Positions 51,990 to 54,174 of a stretch of DNA of 54,174 nt are shown here, one piece after another (the first letter of the stretch is position 1; each line of letters starts with the position of its first letter). The position numbers and the translations under genes were made by a program. Origin of the DNA: Chloroflexota bacterium (GTDB lineage Bacteria; Chloroflexota; Dehalococcoidia; UBA2979); assembly GCA_947446155.1 (NCBI GenBank), contig CANFFZ010000002.1:1-54174 (forward strand), given 5' to 3'. The notes under the pieces were generated by a model. The model had not been told where the DNA came from, searched no databases, and was given only the letters and a program-made list of their open reading frames with translations.

Positions 51990-52414
51990 TTAGGGTTCCT
52001 TCGGAACTCGAAAATGGTAAAATAGGACTTTACTAACGTGTCGCCGAAACGACCCTATGGTCGTCTACGTGGGCTGGCATCCCCGTACCGATGATGGCTG
52101 CCGGAATCAATGCGTTGACTAGTTCGATTGTGAGGCTGTTCGAGAAGGCCGTGGGGCCGAAAGGAGATGACACTATGAGTCAGCCAGTCTTTTTCTCATT
52201 CGTTTTCATGCTGGAGTTCGCCGCTGCCATCACAGCCGCCAGCATTACCGGGGATGCCACCTCCCTGTTCAGGCCAAGCCTGCCGATGAGCGCCGTGAGA
52301 TCCGGACGAAACAGGTAAACCCCCTTCGGAGCGCTTCGCATTGCCCCCCAGCCCTCGCGCCCGTAGCGTGGAAACCCCTTCCCCCTGCCGACGACCTCGA
52401 TGCCGGAGCGTGCG
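51990..52414. other. 425-bp lower-GC intergenic stretch with possible small ORFs
   Basis: Between the nitroreductase and TypA starts. The first 60 bp are AT-rich with TAAAAT and TATTTT on opposite strands, probably promoters. A plus-strand ORF at 52175-52318 (47 residues, [15 protein letters not shown]...) has a strong AAAGGAGATG ribosome binding site. On the other strand an ORF at 52180-52341 (53 residues, ...[12 protein letters not shown]...) overlaps it and also has a GGGGGG site. They cannot both be main genes and neither matches a known family. The region is the least GC-rich of this end of the window. Confidence 0.45.
52049..52064. promoter_or_regulatory. Palindrome, possible operator
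   Basis: ACGACC-CTAT-GGTCGT is a perfect 6-bp inverted repeat 60 bp upstream of the nitroreductase start, beside its AT-rich leader. It has the size of a repressor dimer site. No adjacent repressor gene is present, so the role is a guess. Confidence 0.3.

Positions 52415-54174
<1,760 letters not shown>

Overview
The window is about 54 kb of very GC-rich bacterial DNA. It is gene-dense, uses many GTG and occasional TTG starts, and carries genes on both strands in short operons, often with 4-bp start/stop overlaps. The gene content suggests an aerobic heterotroph: acyl-CoA dehydrogenases, two CaiB/BaiF CoA-transferases, a crotonase, a luciferase-like flavin enzyme, and many lipoproteins with low-complexity Pro/Thr/Ala linkers. 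This fits a Chloroflexota lineage (Dehalococcoidia/Tepidiformales-like) and less well an actinobacterium; that placement is inference from gene families only. No rRNA, tRNA, CRISPR array, insertion sequence or phage gene was recognised.

Layout. 1-2.9 kb: a broken Lhr-type helicase running off the left edge. 3.0-6.2 kb: operon of two alpha/beta hydrolases, a luciferase-like monooxygenase and a 50-residue membrane peptide. 6.4-9.0 kb: two tandem, nearly identical acyl-CoA dehydrogenases, each with its own terminator. 9.1-11.1 kb: minus-strand small proteins and a SIS-domain sugar-phosphate protein. 11.2-14.1 kb: SDR, GNAT, lipoprotein, crotonase. 14.4-17.4 kb: frameshifted zinc ribbon, CoA-transferase, CBS protein, oligoribonuclease. 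17.5-22.6 kb: FKBP lipoprotein, small proteins, FmdB-type zinc ribbon, HDAC-family deacetylase, aldo/keto reductase, second CoA-transferase. 22.6-26.7 kb: secreted protein of unknown function, DM13 protein, TrmH methyltransferase. 26.7-29.5 kb: a B12-binding radical SAM protein with a CCAEP tail, next to wrecked peptide-ABC permease genes. 29.6-33.5 kb: UspA, cation exchanger, cobalamin-riboswitch-controlled BtuF lipoprotein, and a shortened acyl-CoA-dehydrogenase relative. 33.5-37.2 kb: YqgE, then a thiamine/precursor ABC operon behind a clear TPP riboswitch. 37.3-42.8 kb: envelope genes (flippase-like protein, DD-carboxypeptidase, amidase, polysaccharide deacetylase, esterase lipoprotein). 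42.9-54.2 kb: two MFS transporters, 7Fe ferredoxin, M20 peptidase, SH3-like secreted protein, TlpA thioredoxin, aminoglycoside-phosphotransferase-like kinase, second polysaccharide deacetylase, nitroreductase and TypA/BipA running off the right edge.

The best-supported regulation is two riboswitches on the minus strand: TPP (37124-37204) and cobalamin (about 32545-32640), each followed by a hairpin that can hide the ribosome binding site. Several genes look broken: the Lhr helicase, the zinc ribbon, dppB, dppC, and an MFS gene with no normal start codon. These are either genuine decay or errors in a draft assembly. The sequence alone cannot separate the two, but small indels and G-to-A changes inside otherwise well-conserved frames make errors plausible. 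The least ordinary locus is the CCAEP-tail radical SAM gene.
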